Shown here in pieces: positions 10,013 to 18,125 of a DNA stretch of 55,234 bases (the first letter of the stretch is position 1; each line of letters begins with the position of its first letter). Source of the stretch: an uncultured Succiniclasticum sp. (GTDB lineage Bacteria > Bacillota > Negativicutes > Acidaminococcales > Acidaminococcaceae). The translations under genes and the position numbers were made by a program. A model generated the notes under the pieces. The model searched no databases, was not told where the DNA came from, and was given only the letters and a program-made list of their open reading frames with translations. The stretch spans positions 1-55,234 of the forward strand of contig UQUU01000010.1 in NCBI GenBank assembly GCA_900544275.1, read 5' to 3'.

Positions 10013-11029
10013 TCACCTGTTCTCCTCGCCTGAAACACTCAAATGCGCATCATCCGGGAAATCAAACTCACTTCCATAGGCACAACGGGCAATTTCTGCG
10101 ATGCAATATACCACATCCTGCGAACAGTTATACAGAAAGCTTTCTCTGGGATAAATAATGCGTTTATCTCGAATCGCCTTCATTGATTGCAAGGAGGGAT
10201 CTTTTAAATACGTATCATTAAATTGATGCGTGTCAAAGGTTCCATGATTGTTATATACCGGCATTAAAAGAAGATCCGGGTCACTTTTTACCAGCATTTC
10301 TTTCGTAAGAGCCTGTCCATTTTTTAGCCCCACTGCAGTAATTCCGTTAATGACATTCGCATATTTACAGGCATCATCATAAATACATCCTGCTCCCCCA
10401 TACGAAGTCATCAGCGAAATCAAGACCACGTTCTTCCGTTTATCCGGTGGTATCTTGGCCGTTTTTGCTGTAATTTCTTGCAGCCTGGTATCCATTAAGG
10501 CAATCAGTTGCTCACCCTTTGCCTTTTCTCCCATGGCTGCCGCAATCTGGCGAATTAACAGTTTTACGTCTTCTACTGTAGCGGGAGCCTTCACAATAAC
10601 CACTGCAATGCCTAATTCTCGAAGACTGTCCACCATTTCCGATTTTCCCCACTCCGGAACAATCACTAAATCTGGTTGCAGTGCCATAATCTGTTCCGCA
10701 CCGGGATTTTTTATCTTGGTTTTAACTTTTTCTGCCAGCGGCACCACATTGGAACTGACGGGGTCATCCAGCAAGGCATCGATCGCCACTAAATGGTTGC
10801 TGGGCACCAAACCCAAGACGATTTGATCTGTACACATGGAAAGAGTTAAAATCCGTTTCGGTTTCTGCTTAAAAGTAACCCTGGTCCCCATCATATCCGT
10901 TACGGAATAAGATGGATCAGCAGATGTATGGATCGCTGCCTGATTGCCACATCCGGATAAAAGCAACAGGCACATAAGCGCACATGCAAAAAAAATGAAC
11001 GCAATTTTAATCGTCTTGGTAATTCGCAT
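10013..11029 (-). CDS. ABC-importer substrate-binding lipoprotein (BtuF/FecB type)
   Basis: First gene of the operon 11029-8203. The 338-residue product has a signal peptide and lipobox (LLLLSGC), then family motifs: YSVTDMMGTRVTFKQKPKRI, QIVLGLVPSNHLVAIDALLDDPVSSN, IMALQPDLVIVPEWG, and SDPDLLLMPVYNN in the second lobe. It should capture a metal complex such as a corrinoid, heme or siderophore in the periplasm. Its closest look-alike in this window is the protein encoded at 16969-17955, which shares the D(D)PVxSNxV stretch. The gene has its own promoter (11076-11103) preceded by a 26-bp palindrome. No cognate permease or ATPase is in this operon, so it probably feeds a transporter elsewhere, perhaps the permease at 35431. 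Confidence 0.9.
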   Translation of the reverse strand: MRITKTIKIAFIFFACALMCLLLLSGCGNQAAIHTSADPSYSVTDMMGTRVTFKQKPKRILTLSMCTDQIVLGLVPSNHLVAIDALLDDPVSSNVVPLAEKVKTKIKNPGAEQIMALQPDLVIVPEWGKSEMVDSLRELGIAVVIVKAPATVEDVKLLIRQIAAAMGEKAKGEQLIALMDTRLQEITAKTAKIPPDKRKNVVLISLMTSYGGAGCIYDDACKYANVINGITAVGLKNGQALTKEMLVKSDPDLLLMPVYNNHGTFDTHQFNDTYLKDPSLQSMKAIRDKRIIYPRESFLYNCSQDVVYCIAEIARCAYGSEFDFPDDAHLSVSGEENR

Positions 11030-11075
11030 ATCTTATCTCCCAAACTGTTTTATTCCTTACTGATATTTTATATTT

Positions 11076-11103
11076 ATTATATCTTAAATCGTAATAATAG
11101 CAA
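11076..11103 (-). promoter_or_regulatory. Promoter of the binding protein-nitrilase operon
   Basis: On the minus strand TTGCTA (11098-11103) and TATAAT (11076-11081) are 16 bases apart, about 47 bases before the start codon at 11029. The consensus -10 makes this a good candidate. Confidence 0.65.
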
Positions 11104-11124
11104 AATAGAAATATTTATCTTTAT

Positions 11125-11150
11125 TTTTTAATTAAATATTTAATTAAAAA
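11125..11150. promoter_or_regulatory. Perfect 26-bp AT-rich palindrome upstream of the promoter
   Basis: The sequence from 11125 to 11150 is fully self-complementary, centred on AAATATTT, with outer arms TTTTTAATT and AATTAAAAA. It begins 22 bases upstream of the -35 box of the binding-protein operon. It could be an operator or activator site. Its AT-only composition means a chance origin cannot be ruled out. Confidence 0.4.
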
Positions 11151-11204
11151 TGTACATATAATCTAAATGATTAAAAATAAAGTTTTGAAGTTAACAAATA
11201 AAGC

Positions 11205-11238
11205 AAAAGAGCAATGACCAGAACGCCATCGCTCTTTT
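11205..11238 (-). terminator. Terminator of the betaine importer operon
   Basis: Arms AAAAGAGC (11205-11212) and GCTCTTTT (11231-11238) pair, and the stem extends inward as ATG/CAT after one mismatch. On the minus strand the stem is followed by TGCTTTATTTG, a moderate U-rich tail. It lies about 145 bases beyond the stop of the ATPase gene. Confidence 0.55.
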
Positions 11239-11381
11239 ATACTCTGCTGTTATAATTTAATAGTTATTCGCTGTGCTGCCGATTCACATCTTGTAATCAT
11301 GTAGGTAAACTCCTGCACTGACTGAAAGAGAATATTACCAGCTCAGAATTGCTGGACAATTTCCATCTGCGAAGTCCCCCC

Positions 11382-12569
11382 TCACACAAACGACGCCAGA
11401 ATCCCCGCTTTTGTGACAATCCCCAAAAGCACATTATCCTGATTCGTAACCGCAATCGGATATGCGGCCTCCGAAGCCAACGGAACGACATCTGAAATCA
11501 ATGCGTCCGGCGATACCGTAGGAATGTTCGTCTGCAACACTTGCTCTATCGGAAGATCGTTTTTCCAGGCGGCCAGCGCCTCTTTAATAGAAAGGATACC
11601 GGCCAGATGCAAATCATCGTCGATCACCACAACGGAAGAAAGATTATTTCTGCGCATTTCCCGGATGGCCTGATCCACGCTTTCCTGCACGCGCACGATA
11701 CTGGTGGGCGTAATCATAATACTGCGGACGGATACGACCTTTGTCTTGTCCGCAAAACCAATGAAATTGCGCACATACTCATTGGCCGGGTTGATGCTTA
11801 ATTCCTCCGGCGTGCCGGTCTGCACCACCTGCCCCCCTTTCATGATACAGACTTCGTCGCCCATCTTAAAAGCTTCATCAATATCATGGGTAATAAAAAT
11901 AATCGTTTTCTTCAACTTGCGTTGAATTTGCAGCAGCTCAAACTGCATATCCTGACGCACCAGCGGATCCAGGGCGGAAAACGGTTCATCCATCAACAAT
12001 ACTTCCGGATCATTAGCCAGCGCCCGGGCGATTCCTACCCTTTGGCGCATCCCGCCGGAAAGCTCCTGGCAGGATTGATGCTCCCAGCCTTCCAATCCGA
12101 CCATTGAAATAATTTCCTGGGCCCGTTGCTCCCGTTCCTCCTGAGGCACACCTTTGATTTCCAGACCGTAAGATACATTTCCTAATACGTCTCGATGATT
12201 CATCAGGCCAAAAGACTGAAACACCATGGAAATCTTACTGCGACGATATTCCCTTAACTCCTTCCGGTTCATCTCCCCCACATTTTGCTCTTCAAAAAAC
12301 ACATTACCCAATGTGGGTACCGTTAACTGATTAAAACAGCGAACCGCTGTCGATTTACCCGATCCGGAAAGCCCGATAATAACAAATACCTTGCCTCGTG
12401 GAATTTGCAGATTTACGTCCCACAACGCCACTGTGCAACCGCATTTCCGGTAGACTTCCGCCTTGTCGGCGCCTTCCAGCATCAGCTTCGTCGCCTCTTT
12501 TTGATTGGGTCCGTAGAGCTTCGCTACATGTTCCATGCGTAAGATGATATCAGTTTTCGTTTTCGTCAC
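11382..12569 (-). CDS. Glycine betaine/proline-type ABC importer ATPase with CBS domains
   Basis: ATPase that powers uptake of a quaternary-amine compatible solute. The 395-residue protein has an N-terminal ABC domain with Walker A GLSGSGKST, signature LSGGMRQRVGIARAL, Walker B VLLMDEPFSALDP and a switch histidine in IFITHDIDEA. The C-terminal third (about 275-395) is a CBS-domain pair (VVVIDDDLHLAGILSIKEAL; YPIAVTNQDNVLLGIVTKAG). In OpuA-type importers CBS pairs sense ionic strength or nucleotide and gate transport. The N-terminal insertion MLEGADKAEVYRKCGCTV is characteristic of ProV/OpuAA. The gene overlaps the fused permease gene by 20 bases, giving translational coupling. Substrate could be glycine betaine, proline betaine, choline or carnitine. 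Confidence 0.93.
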   Translation of the reverse strand: MTKTKTDIILRMEHVAKLYGPNQKEATKLMLEGADKAEVYRKCGCTVALWDVNLQIPRGKVFVIIGLSGSGKSTAVRCFNQLTVPTLGNVFFEEQNVGEMNRKELREYRRSKISMVFQSFGLMNHRDVLGNVSYGLEIKGVPQEEREQRAQEIISMVGLEGWEHQSCQELSGGMRQRVGIARALANDPEVLLMDEPFSALDPLVRQDMQFELLQIQRKLKKTIIFITHDIDEAFKMGDEVCIMKGGQVVQTGTPEELSINPANEYVRNFIGFADKTKVVSVRSIMITPTSIVRVQESVDQAIREMRRNNLSSVVVIDDDLHLAGILSIKEALAAWKNDLPIEQVLQTNIPTVSPDALISDVVPLASEAAYPIAVTNQDNVLLGIVTKAGILASFV

Positions 12570-14472
12570 GGTTTTCCGCTCCTTCCTGCATTACGTTGTC
12601 CGACTCAGTCTTTTTCTTCGCGGACACCCCCTGTGTCAGACGGTCTAATACGATTGCCAATATCACAACGCAGGCCCCGGCCATTAAGCCCCGGCCGATT
12701 TCAATGCGATTGACTGCATTCAATACTTCCATGCCCAGGCCTCTTACACCGATCATGGAAGTAGTCACAACCATAGACATGGCCATCATTAAAGTTTGAT
12801 TCACACCCGTCATAATCGTAGGCATAGCCTGCGGGATCTGCACTTTCCGCAGTAATTGCCACCAGGTGGAACCAAAGGATCGGCCGGCCTCTACGACTTC
12901 TTTATCTACCTGCTGAATGCCCAGACTGGTAAGGCGGATCACCGGCACAATGGCATAAATGACAGTAGCCACCACACCGGAGGCGTTGCCGGTACCTAAC
13001 AGTAGAAGTGCCGGAATCAAATACACGAAAACCGGCATTGTCTGCATGGTATCTAAAACAGGACGCAAAAGGCGATTGGCACTTTCGGAACCTGAAATCA
13101 GAATACCGATCGGAATGCCGAGCAACAGCGCAATCGCCACGCTCGTGATCACGATCGCCAAAGTAACACACATCAATTCCCACATACCCACGGCACCGAT
13201 GAGGAATACTAAAAAACCATAGAGGAGCCCGTCTTGCAGTGTGCCGCGCGCTTTCCTGCCGCAAAAGACAACGACCAACAGCAGTAAAATCCAGGGAATA
13301 CCGGTTAACCCGCGATTGACAAAGCCTACCATACCATTGAGCGTGTCTTTGATTACATCCAATACACTCTCCGCCCGTACCGCGAAGGAACGGACGACTT
13401 TATCAATCACGGACGCATCAATTGCTAAAAATCGTGGAAACCGGAACAGCCAATTTGGTTTGTCTGGCTCTACCTCCACAGGCGTCGCCGTTTTTTGAAG
13501 TTTTTTCTTAAGTACCTCACCTTGTGCCGGTGTCAACCACATATCAATCAGCTCCGGATGCGATTCCGTTAACAGCCAGGCAGCTGCCTGACGATAAGTA
13601 GCACCGGTATCATTCATATACGCCAACGCCTGACTGATCATGGGAGACGTCATATGAAATTTTGAAAGGAACGCACAAAACTCCGGATGCGCCGCAGCAA
13701 ATTTATTACTGGCTGCTACCGTAACCGTAACGGACGGACAGGCGCCGATCCCTTCTTGAAACGCTTTTGCATTGTACGGTTCATCCTTTAATAAGACAAA
13801 ATCATATTTGCCCAGCAGCCAAGTCGGCTCCCAATAATACGCTACAATGGGCGCTTTTTTATCCCAGGCCGAGGTCATCGCCGCACTGAGGATCGCATCG
13901 CTGCCGCTTTCAAAATAATTAAAGGACTCATTCAACCCGTAGGCCTCCACCTTTTTGCGCATGATCTCTGTAATAGACCAACCGGTGACCCCGCCATAAA
14001 TAATGCCTTTGGATTTATCCTGCGGATCCTGAAAAAGTTTTGCATATTTTTTCAGATCCTTCACGGTCCGTAAGTCGGGATAGCGGTCCGCAATGTAACG
14101 AGGAATATAAAACCCCTGGTAATTATCATTAAAATTAATACCCAGTTCTCTGAACTTGCCTTTTTGCAGATCAACCGCATAAGAAGGAATGTTATCTGAC
14201 CATTCCTCAATAATTACGTCTACCTCATTTTTAAGCAACGCTTCATGGGAAATAGGCGTAGATCCCGGTGTTTCCTGCCAGGTATAACCAAAAACAGCTT
14301 CCGCTACCAAACCGGCCAGCGCGTTGTTCAGCTTGATGGAATCCCACCCCACGTCCGCGAACGTGATCATCTTTTTCGCATCCGCTACTTCCGCCTTACT
14401 ATTTGCAGACGCATTGCACGATAATGGAAAAAGAAAAAGTATCATAAATACGGATAAAAATACCTTTTTCAT
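12550..14472 (-). CDS. Fused betaine-binding protein and ABC permease (ProX-ProW type)
   Basis: One 640-residue polypeptide combines the substrate-binding protein and the transmembrane subunit of an OpuA/ProU-type importer. Residues 1-22 form a signal sequence; about 30-310 are the OpuAC-like binding domain (ADVGWDSIKLNNALAG, with several aromatic residues for a cation cage). About 370-625 are the permease with the EAA loop EAGRSFGSTWWQLLRKVQIP, which docks the ATPase. Here the binding domain comes first, opposite to the Lactococcus OpuABC fusion. Start is ATG at 14472, chosen because AAGGAAG lies 5 bases upstream; the frame is open to 14505. The next gene is the ATPase, overlapping 20 bases. 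A strong promoter lies at 14528-14555. Confidence 0.92.
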   Translation of the reverse strand: MKKVFLSVFMILFLFPLSCNASANSKAEVADAKKMITFADVGWDSIKLNNALAGLVAEAVFGYTWQETPGSTPISHEALLKNEVDVIIEEWSDNIPSYAVDLQKGKFRELGINFNDNYQGFYIPRYIADRYPDLRTVKDLKKYAKLFQDPQDKSKGIIYGGVTGWSITEIMRKKVEAYGLNESFNYFESGSDAILSAAMTSAWDKKAPIVAYYWEPTWLLGKYDFVLLKDEPYNAKAFQEGIGACPSVTVTVAASNKFAAAHPEFCAFLSKFHMTSPMISQALAYMNDTGATYRQAAAWLLTESHPELIDMWLTPAQGEVLKKKLQKTATPVEVEPDKPNWLFRFPRFLAIDASVIDKVVRSFAVRAESVLDVIKDTLNGMVGFVNRGLTGIPWILLLLVVVFCGRKARGTLQDGLLYGFLVFLIGAVGMWELMCVTLAIVITSVAIALLLGIPIGILISGSESANRLLRPVLDTMQTMPVFVYLIPALLLLGTGNASGVVATVIYAIVPVIRLTSLGIQQVDKEVVEAGRSFGSTWWQLLRKVQIPQAMPTIMTGVNQTLMMAMSMVVTTSMIGVRGLGMEVLNAVNRIEIGRGLMAGACVVILAIVLDRLTQGVSAKKKTESDNVMQEGAENRDENEN

Positions 14473-14527
14473 ATCATCTTCCTTTCCAGATATTTCTAAA
14501 ATCAATGATAAAGCTCTTTATTATTAC

Positions 14528-14555
14528 CTTATAATACAGGGGGCAAACTTGTCAA
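14528..14555 (-). promoter_or_regulatory. Promoter of the betaine importer operon
   Basis: Consensus TTGACA (14550-14555) and TATAAG (14528-14533) on the minus strand with a 16-base spacer, about 55 bases before the start codon at 14472. Confidence 0.65.
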
Positions 14556-14648
14556 ACGATAAAAATATGAAATTTTTGTATATGACAGAACATTTTTATG
14601 ATCAATTAAAGAAATATGTATTATAGTACTTATGTCTCATAAAGTAAG

Positions 14649-14694
14649 AAAAACCGTCAGGTTATCTTTTACAAAGATTCCCGGACGGTTTTTT
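14649..14694. terminator. Terminator after the second TonB receptor gene
   Basis: Arms AAAAACCGTC (14649-14658) and GACGGTTTTT (14684-14693) form a stem that extends by further pairs after one mismatch. It is followed by U-runs on both strands, so it can act bidirectionally. It lies just past the receptor stop at 14711. Confidence 0.8.
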
Positions 14695-14710
14695 AAGTTT
14701 CAGTATCTAT

Positions 14711-16687
14711 TTAAAACGTATATTCCACCCCCACTTCAAAATTTCTGCCCGGAGCTGAATACCAGGAAGTACCAGTAACAGGCAACAGGCAAGCGCGCTG
14801 CTCTGTATATAAACGATCAAAAATGTTATTACATTTGGCAAAAATATTAATTGCCTTGGTCGCCCTGTAATTCATACTCAAGTCAAATATCCAGTAAGTA
14901 TGATAGGAAGATGCTTCTTCGGATGTGTTATCTCCATAGATTTTCGACTTACCGCCTTGCTTAGCAATCGTACCTCGTGCCACCAAATCTGCATTAAACT
15001 TATCTATGTTATAGCCCAAATCAACATTCCAGGCACTGCGAGGGATACGTCCATTACTATTCGGATTAGAATTAGGACCGGTCGGCTTGATATAGGTGTA
15101 AGTATAACCTACATCAGCCGTAAAATGCTTCCCAAAAGCTTTCCGCATTTGGATATCAAAGCCTTTGGCATCCTCTTCCCCCGTATTCACGTATTTTTTA
15201 ATTCCACTATCATATTCAATCGTATCATTCATTTTACGCTGAAAAGCATGAATACTGCCTGTCAAAGAATTATCAAAGCGATAATTCAATCCCCCTTCTA
15301 TTGCACGTCCGGATTCTGCATTTAATGTCGGTGTACCATATTGTCCATACATTTGCGATGGATAGGGAGCTACAAAAAATTTTTTATAACCAATAAAATA
15401 ATTTAACCGCTCATTGGGTGTATTCCCTAATGTAATGCTAGGTAGCCACTTCGCACCAAAAGTAGAACTGTCGTTATAACGAATTCCATAGGATACATTC
15501 CATGTATCAGTAAATTTAAATTCATCATTTAAATAAATCGCTTTATTGTTTGTTTTTTTACCGCTGTATTCACTGGTAGCGCTAGTGCGATAATGGTCTA
15601 CCCGATCCTCATACCATTCAAAACCACCCACTACAATATGTCGTTCATCAGGACGATAGGTAATCTGATCGCTTAGACCTCGAGTTGTATAGTGATAAAT
15701 ATAAGGTTGTTGTTTTGTTAACTTTTTATTCCAGGTAACCTCATCTGCCGCATGCTGGTGACGATATAAAGATAATTGGTTAGTCAGTTTATCATTAATT
15801 GTTTGTTCATAGTTAATATTCAGTTTATTATTTTTCTTTTCCCCTATATTAAATTTACCCTGTTTCATATTTTCTACAGCGGCATCATATCCCCCCGTCG
15901 GGCGAAGATAATCTGATGTATACGTCTGATAGGTAATATTTAAATCTGCCGTATCTCCAAAATGTTTACCGATTTTATATGCATTCGTCACTGAATTCAA
16001 ATGTTCTGGAATTTTTCGCTTCCAACCGTCTTTGAAATCTCCTGCAATACGTTTCTGTCCAAATAATTCCCAATAAAACCCATCTTTGCTGCCACGATGG
16101 CTTAGCTTATATAATTCTTTACTAAAACTGCCGCTCGAAGCAGTTAATTTTGTTTTTACCCCATTTTTATGAGGCTTCCTTGTAATGATATTGATAACTC
16201 CGCCAGCCGCATCGGCGCCATATAATGTAGAAGCAGAACTTTTTAATACCTCGATACGTTCAATCGCATCCATATTTGAAAGCTCTGAAATGGCCATTTT
16301 ACCATACGTACCCGAGCTACCATTAATATTCGCCCGTACTCCATCTATCAAAACAATAATTTTATCACTGCCGTTTAAAATCAAACTATTAGAACTATAG
16401 ACTTCCCCGGTATTACCATATCCTGCAATGGTTACACCAGGTATATCCCGCAACGCATCCAAAGCATTATTGTAGTGCCTTTCTTCTATTTTTTTACGCG
16501 TTACCACGCTGACATTTGCATTTGCCTTAAATGCTTCTACCGGGGTTCTTGTGGCTGTAACAACAACCTCATCTAAAGTAAATGAATGTACAGTCCCATC
16601 CATTTCTTCAGCGTATACCGAAGTTAAGAGGCTCATCGAACTACAAATCACCGCAGCCATTAAAATACTTTGCGAAACTCTTTTCAT
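14711..16687 (-). CDS. TonB-dependent outer-membrane receptor (BtuB/Cir-like)
   Basis: Outer-membrane receptor of 658 residues. It has a signal peptide ending at VYAEEM, a TonB-box-like LDEVVVTATRTP, a plug with DALRDIPGVTIAGYG and the ASTLYGADAAGGVINIITRKP motif, and a barrel ending VEYTF. The plug signatures and length are close to BtuB and small siderophore receptors, so a corrinoid, heme or iron-complex ligand is plausible. The start has GAGGTG upstream. It lies next to the binding lipoprotein gene at 16969 that ends the large CobN operon, separated by a terminator, so it is a separate transcription unit. Its promoter (16860-16888) overlaps a long palindrome (16833-16864), indicating tight regulation. 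The ligand is not determined. Confidence 0.93.
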   Translation of the reverse strand: MKRVSQSILMAAVICSSMSLLTSVYAEEMDGTVHSFTLDEVVVTATRTPVEAFKANANVSVVTRKKIEERHYNNALDALRDIPGVTIAGYGNTGEVYSSNSLILNGSDKIIVLIDGVRANINGSSGTYGKMAISELSNMDAIERIEVLKSSASTLYGADAAGGVINIITRKPHKNGVKTKLTASSGSFSKELYKLSHRGSKDGFYWELFGQKRIAGDFKDGWKRKIPEHLNSVTNAYKIGKHFGDTADLNITYQTYTSDYLRPTGGYDAAVENMKQGKFNIGEKKNNKLNINYEQTINDKLTNQLSLYRHQHAADEVTWNKKLTKQQPYIYHYTTRGLSDQITYRPDERHIVVGGFEWYEDRVDHYRTSATSEYSGKKTNNKAIYLNDEFKFTDTWNVSYGIRYNDSSTFGAKWLPSITLGNTPNERLNYFIGYKKFFVAPYPSQMYGQYGTPTLNAESGRAIEGGLNYRFDNSLTGSIHAFQRKMNDTIEYDSGIKKYVNTGEEDAKGFDIQMRKAFGKHFTADVGYTYTYIKPTGPNSNPNSNGRIPRSAWNVDLGYNIDKFNADLVARGTIAKQGGKSKIYGDNTSEEASSYHTYWIFDLSMNYRATKAINIFAKCNNIFDRLYTEQRACLLPVTGTSWYSAPGRNFEVGVEYTF

Positions 16688-16832
16688 AAACTAACACCTC
16701 GTTTAGATATTTTATCGCACACTGACAATTTCACAGATATTCTTGCAACGCTGCAAAATTGCAATGTAAAATAACCCCATTATACAAAATGCAAGCATTA
16801 TAAAAAACTAATCCTATTAAGTATTTTATCAA

Positions 16833-16864
16833 ATTATCTTAAATAATTACTTATTTAAGATAAT
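16833..16864. promoter_or_regulatory. 32-bp palindromic operator candidate at the receptor promoter
   Basis: Perfect 14-base arms, ATTATCTTAAATAA (16833-16846) and TTATTTAAGATAAT (16851-16864), flank a 4-base centre. The palindrome covers most of the -10 box and the expected transcription start of the receptor promoter, the usual place for a repressor. It has no U-run or GC content to act as a terminator. The bound regulator is unknown; a Fur-family protein is possible but the match to a classical Fur box is partial. Confidence 0.6.
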
Positions 16865-16888
16865 AATCTATATAGTTTATATAGTCAA
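16860..16888 (-). promoter_or_regulatory. Promoter of the second TonB receptor gene
   Basis: On the minus strand TTGACT (16883-16888) and TATTAT (16860-16865) are exactly 17 bases apart. The leader to the start codon at 16687 is about 165 bases long and AT-rich. Confidence 0.65.
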
Positions 16889-16911
16889 GCAGTAATTAAT
16901 GACAATAAATA

Positions 16912-16941
16912 GGCTGTTCTCTTTTTTTACAGAGAACAGCC
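16912..16941. terminator. Terminator at the end of the large chelatase operon
   Basis: A perfect 11-bp stem, GGCTGTTCTCT (16912-16922) with its complement (16931-16941). It follows the stop of the binding-protein gene at 16969 by about 28 bases. The minus-strand tail is only moderately U-rich; the plus-strand tail is AAAAATCTTTTTTAT. Confidence 0.75.
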
Positions 16942-16968
16942 AAAAATCTTTTTTATCAAACGATTATT

Positions 16969-17955
16969 TTATTTATCCGGAAAAGTATATTCTGCTACAG
17001 TTTCAATAGCGTCCACAATATACTGTGATACAGCCAGAACCTCCCTCCCATTTACCTCATATACCTGTCCTGTTTTAACAGCTTTTATATTTTTATACGA
17101 AGGATCCGTAAGAATTGACTCTTTTAGTATTGTTGCTTCTCCAGCACCTTTCCGATCCCATGCCGCTATAAAAATAATATCCGGGTCCAACTGCAGTACT
17201 TCTTCCTGGGACACCTTGCGCCTCTTTTTGCTATGTATTCTCTGAGTAACGTCTTGTGCTCCTGCCAACCAGCATATATCCTTAAAGTTACTTTTAGGGG
17301 AAAAAAATACCCCATGCTGACGCATTAAAATAATCCCTTTTCGTTCGTCGTCTTTTATTTTTCCCAACCGTTTCAGCACTTTTTGAATACGTTGCTCCAT
17401 CTGTTTTACCATACATCTCCCATTTTCCTGTTCCCCTACCACCTGAGCCAGTTGGGATATCACATGTTCTACATCTTTAACGCATTCTGGTGTTTTATAC
17501 TGATAGACTGGCAAAGATAAATCACGGAGAGTCTGAATCAGAACCTCATCTACAAAATCTGGTACGATGACAAGATCCGGTCGCAAAGCTAATATCGCCT
17601 CCGGACTATCCTTGCGGACACGATGTTTTACTGCTTTGGCCTTGTCAACAATATTAGACACCACCGGATCATCCACGGCAAAGCTTAACGCAGCAATTCG
17701 TTCGGATGGAACAAGCGCAATTAAAATTTCATCAGAACTGATTCCTAATGAAACAATGCGAGTCGGCTTATGTGAAAAATGCAGTTGAAAACCGGCTGAA
17801 TCCTTAACGGTATAAGAGGATTCGTCTGCTTTTTTATCAACTAAATTAGGATAGGACGATTGTCTGCAGCCAGATGAAAAAGGCACTCCTACAAGTAATA
17901 TCAACAATAATATGAGCTTAAAGAATCGAGTTGTATAAAAATCGAGATTGCGCAA
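16969..17955 (-). CDS. ABC-importer substrate-binding lipoprotein (BtuF/FecB type)
   Basis: A 328-residue binding protein with an N-terminal hydrophobic segment and lipobox (PFSSGC). Family motifs follow: SYTVKDSAGFQLHFSHKPTR, LIALVPSERIAALSFAVDDP, ILALRPDLVIVPDFVDE, and LDPDIIFIAAWDRKG. It opens with TTG at 17955 with GGAGA upstream at a rather long spacing; no ATG fits better. It is the last gene of the same-strand run starting at 38835 and sits 170 bases after the CobN-like gene at 18126, so it may also be driven separately. The role is periplasmic capture of the ligand processed by the operon, by inference. There is no permease beside it. Confidence 0.87.
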   Translation of the reverse strand: MRNLDFYTTRFFKLILLLILLVGVPFSSGCRQSSYPNLVDKKADESSYTVKDSAGFQLHFSHKPTRIVSLGISSDEILIALVPSERIAALSFAVDDPVVSNIVDKAKAVKHRVRKDSPEAILALRPDLVIVPDFVDEVLIQTLRDLSLPVYQYKTPECVKDVEHVISQLAQVVGEQENGRCMVKQMEQRIQKVLKRLGKIKDDERKGIILMRQHGVFFSPKSNFKDICWLAGAQDVTQRIHSKKRRKVSQEEVLQLDPDIIFIAAWDRKGAGEATILKESILTDPSYKNIKAVKTGQVYEVNGREVLAVSQYIVDAIETVAEYTFPDK

Positions 17956-18125
17956 TTTATTATATATTCTCCGAACATTTTAAATTTTCCATAGGTTGAT
18001 TGTAAAATGAGATTGCACATCGAATAAACTTACAAAATTGTTTTTATTGCAACAAATATAACAAAAAGTCATATTGAAAAGTCGATTTCCTGTTTTTAAG
18101 GTCGGACAGATCGATAGACCTCAAT

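Larger units (their letters stand above)
11030..11381. other. Intergenic region with promoter, palindrome and terminator
   Basis: This 352-base gap contains no gene. From right to left it holds a terminator hairpin for the betaine importer operon (11205-11238), a perfect 26-bp AT palindrome (11125-11150), and the promoter of the binding-protein operon (11076-11103). About 140 bases between the hairpin and 11381 show nothing recognisable. Confidence 0.6.

Noticed and set aside
16860..16888. Third MerR-type site at the TonB receptor promoter (TTGACT with TATATAG nearby)
   Set aside because: The -35 to -10 spacing is a normal 17 bases and the half-site distance is 2 bases shorter than in the two MerR-type promoters, so it does not fit the same regulator.
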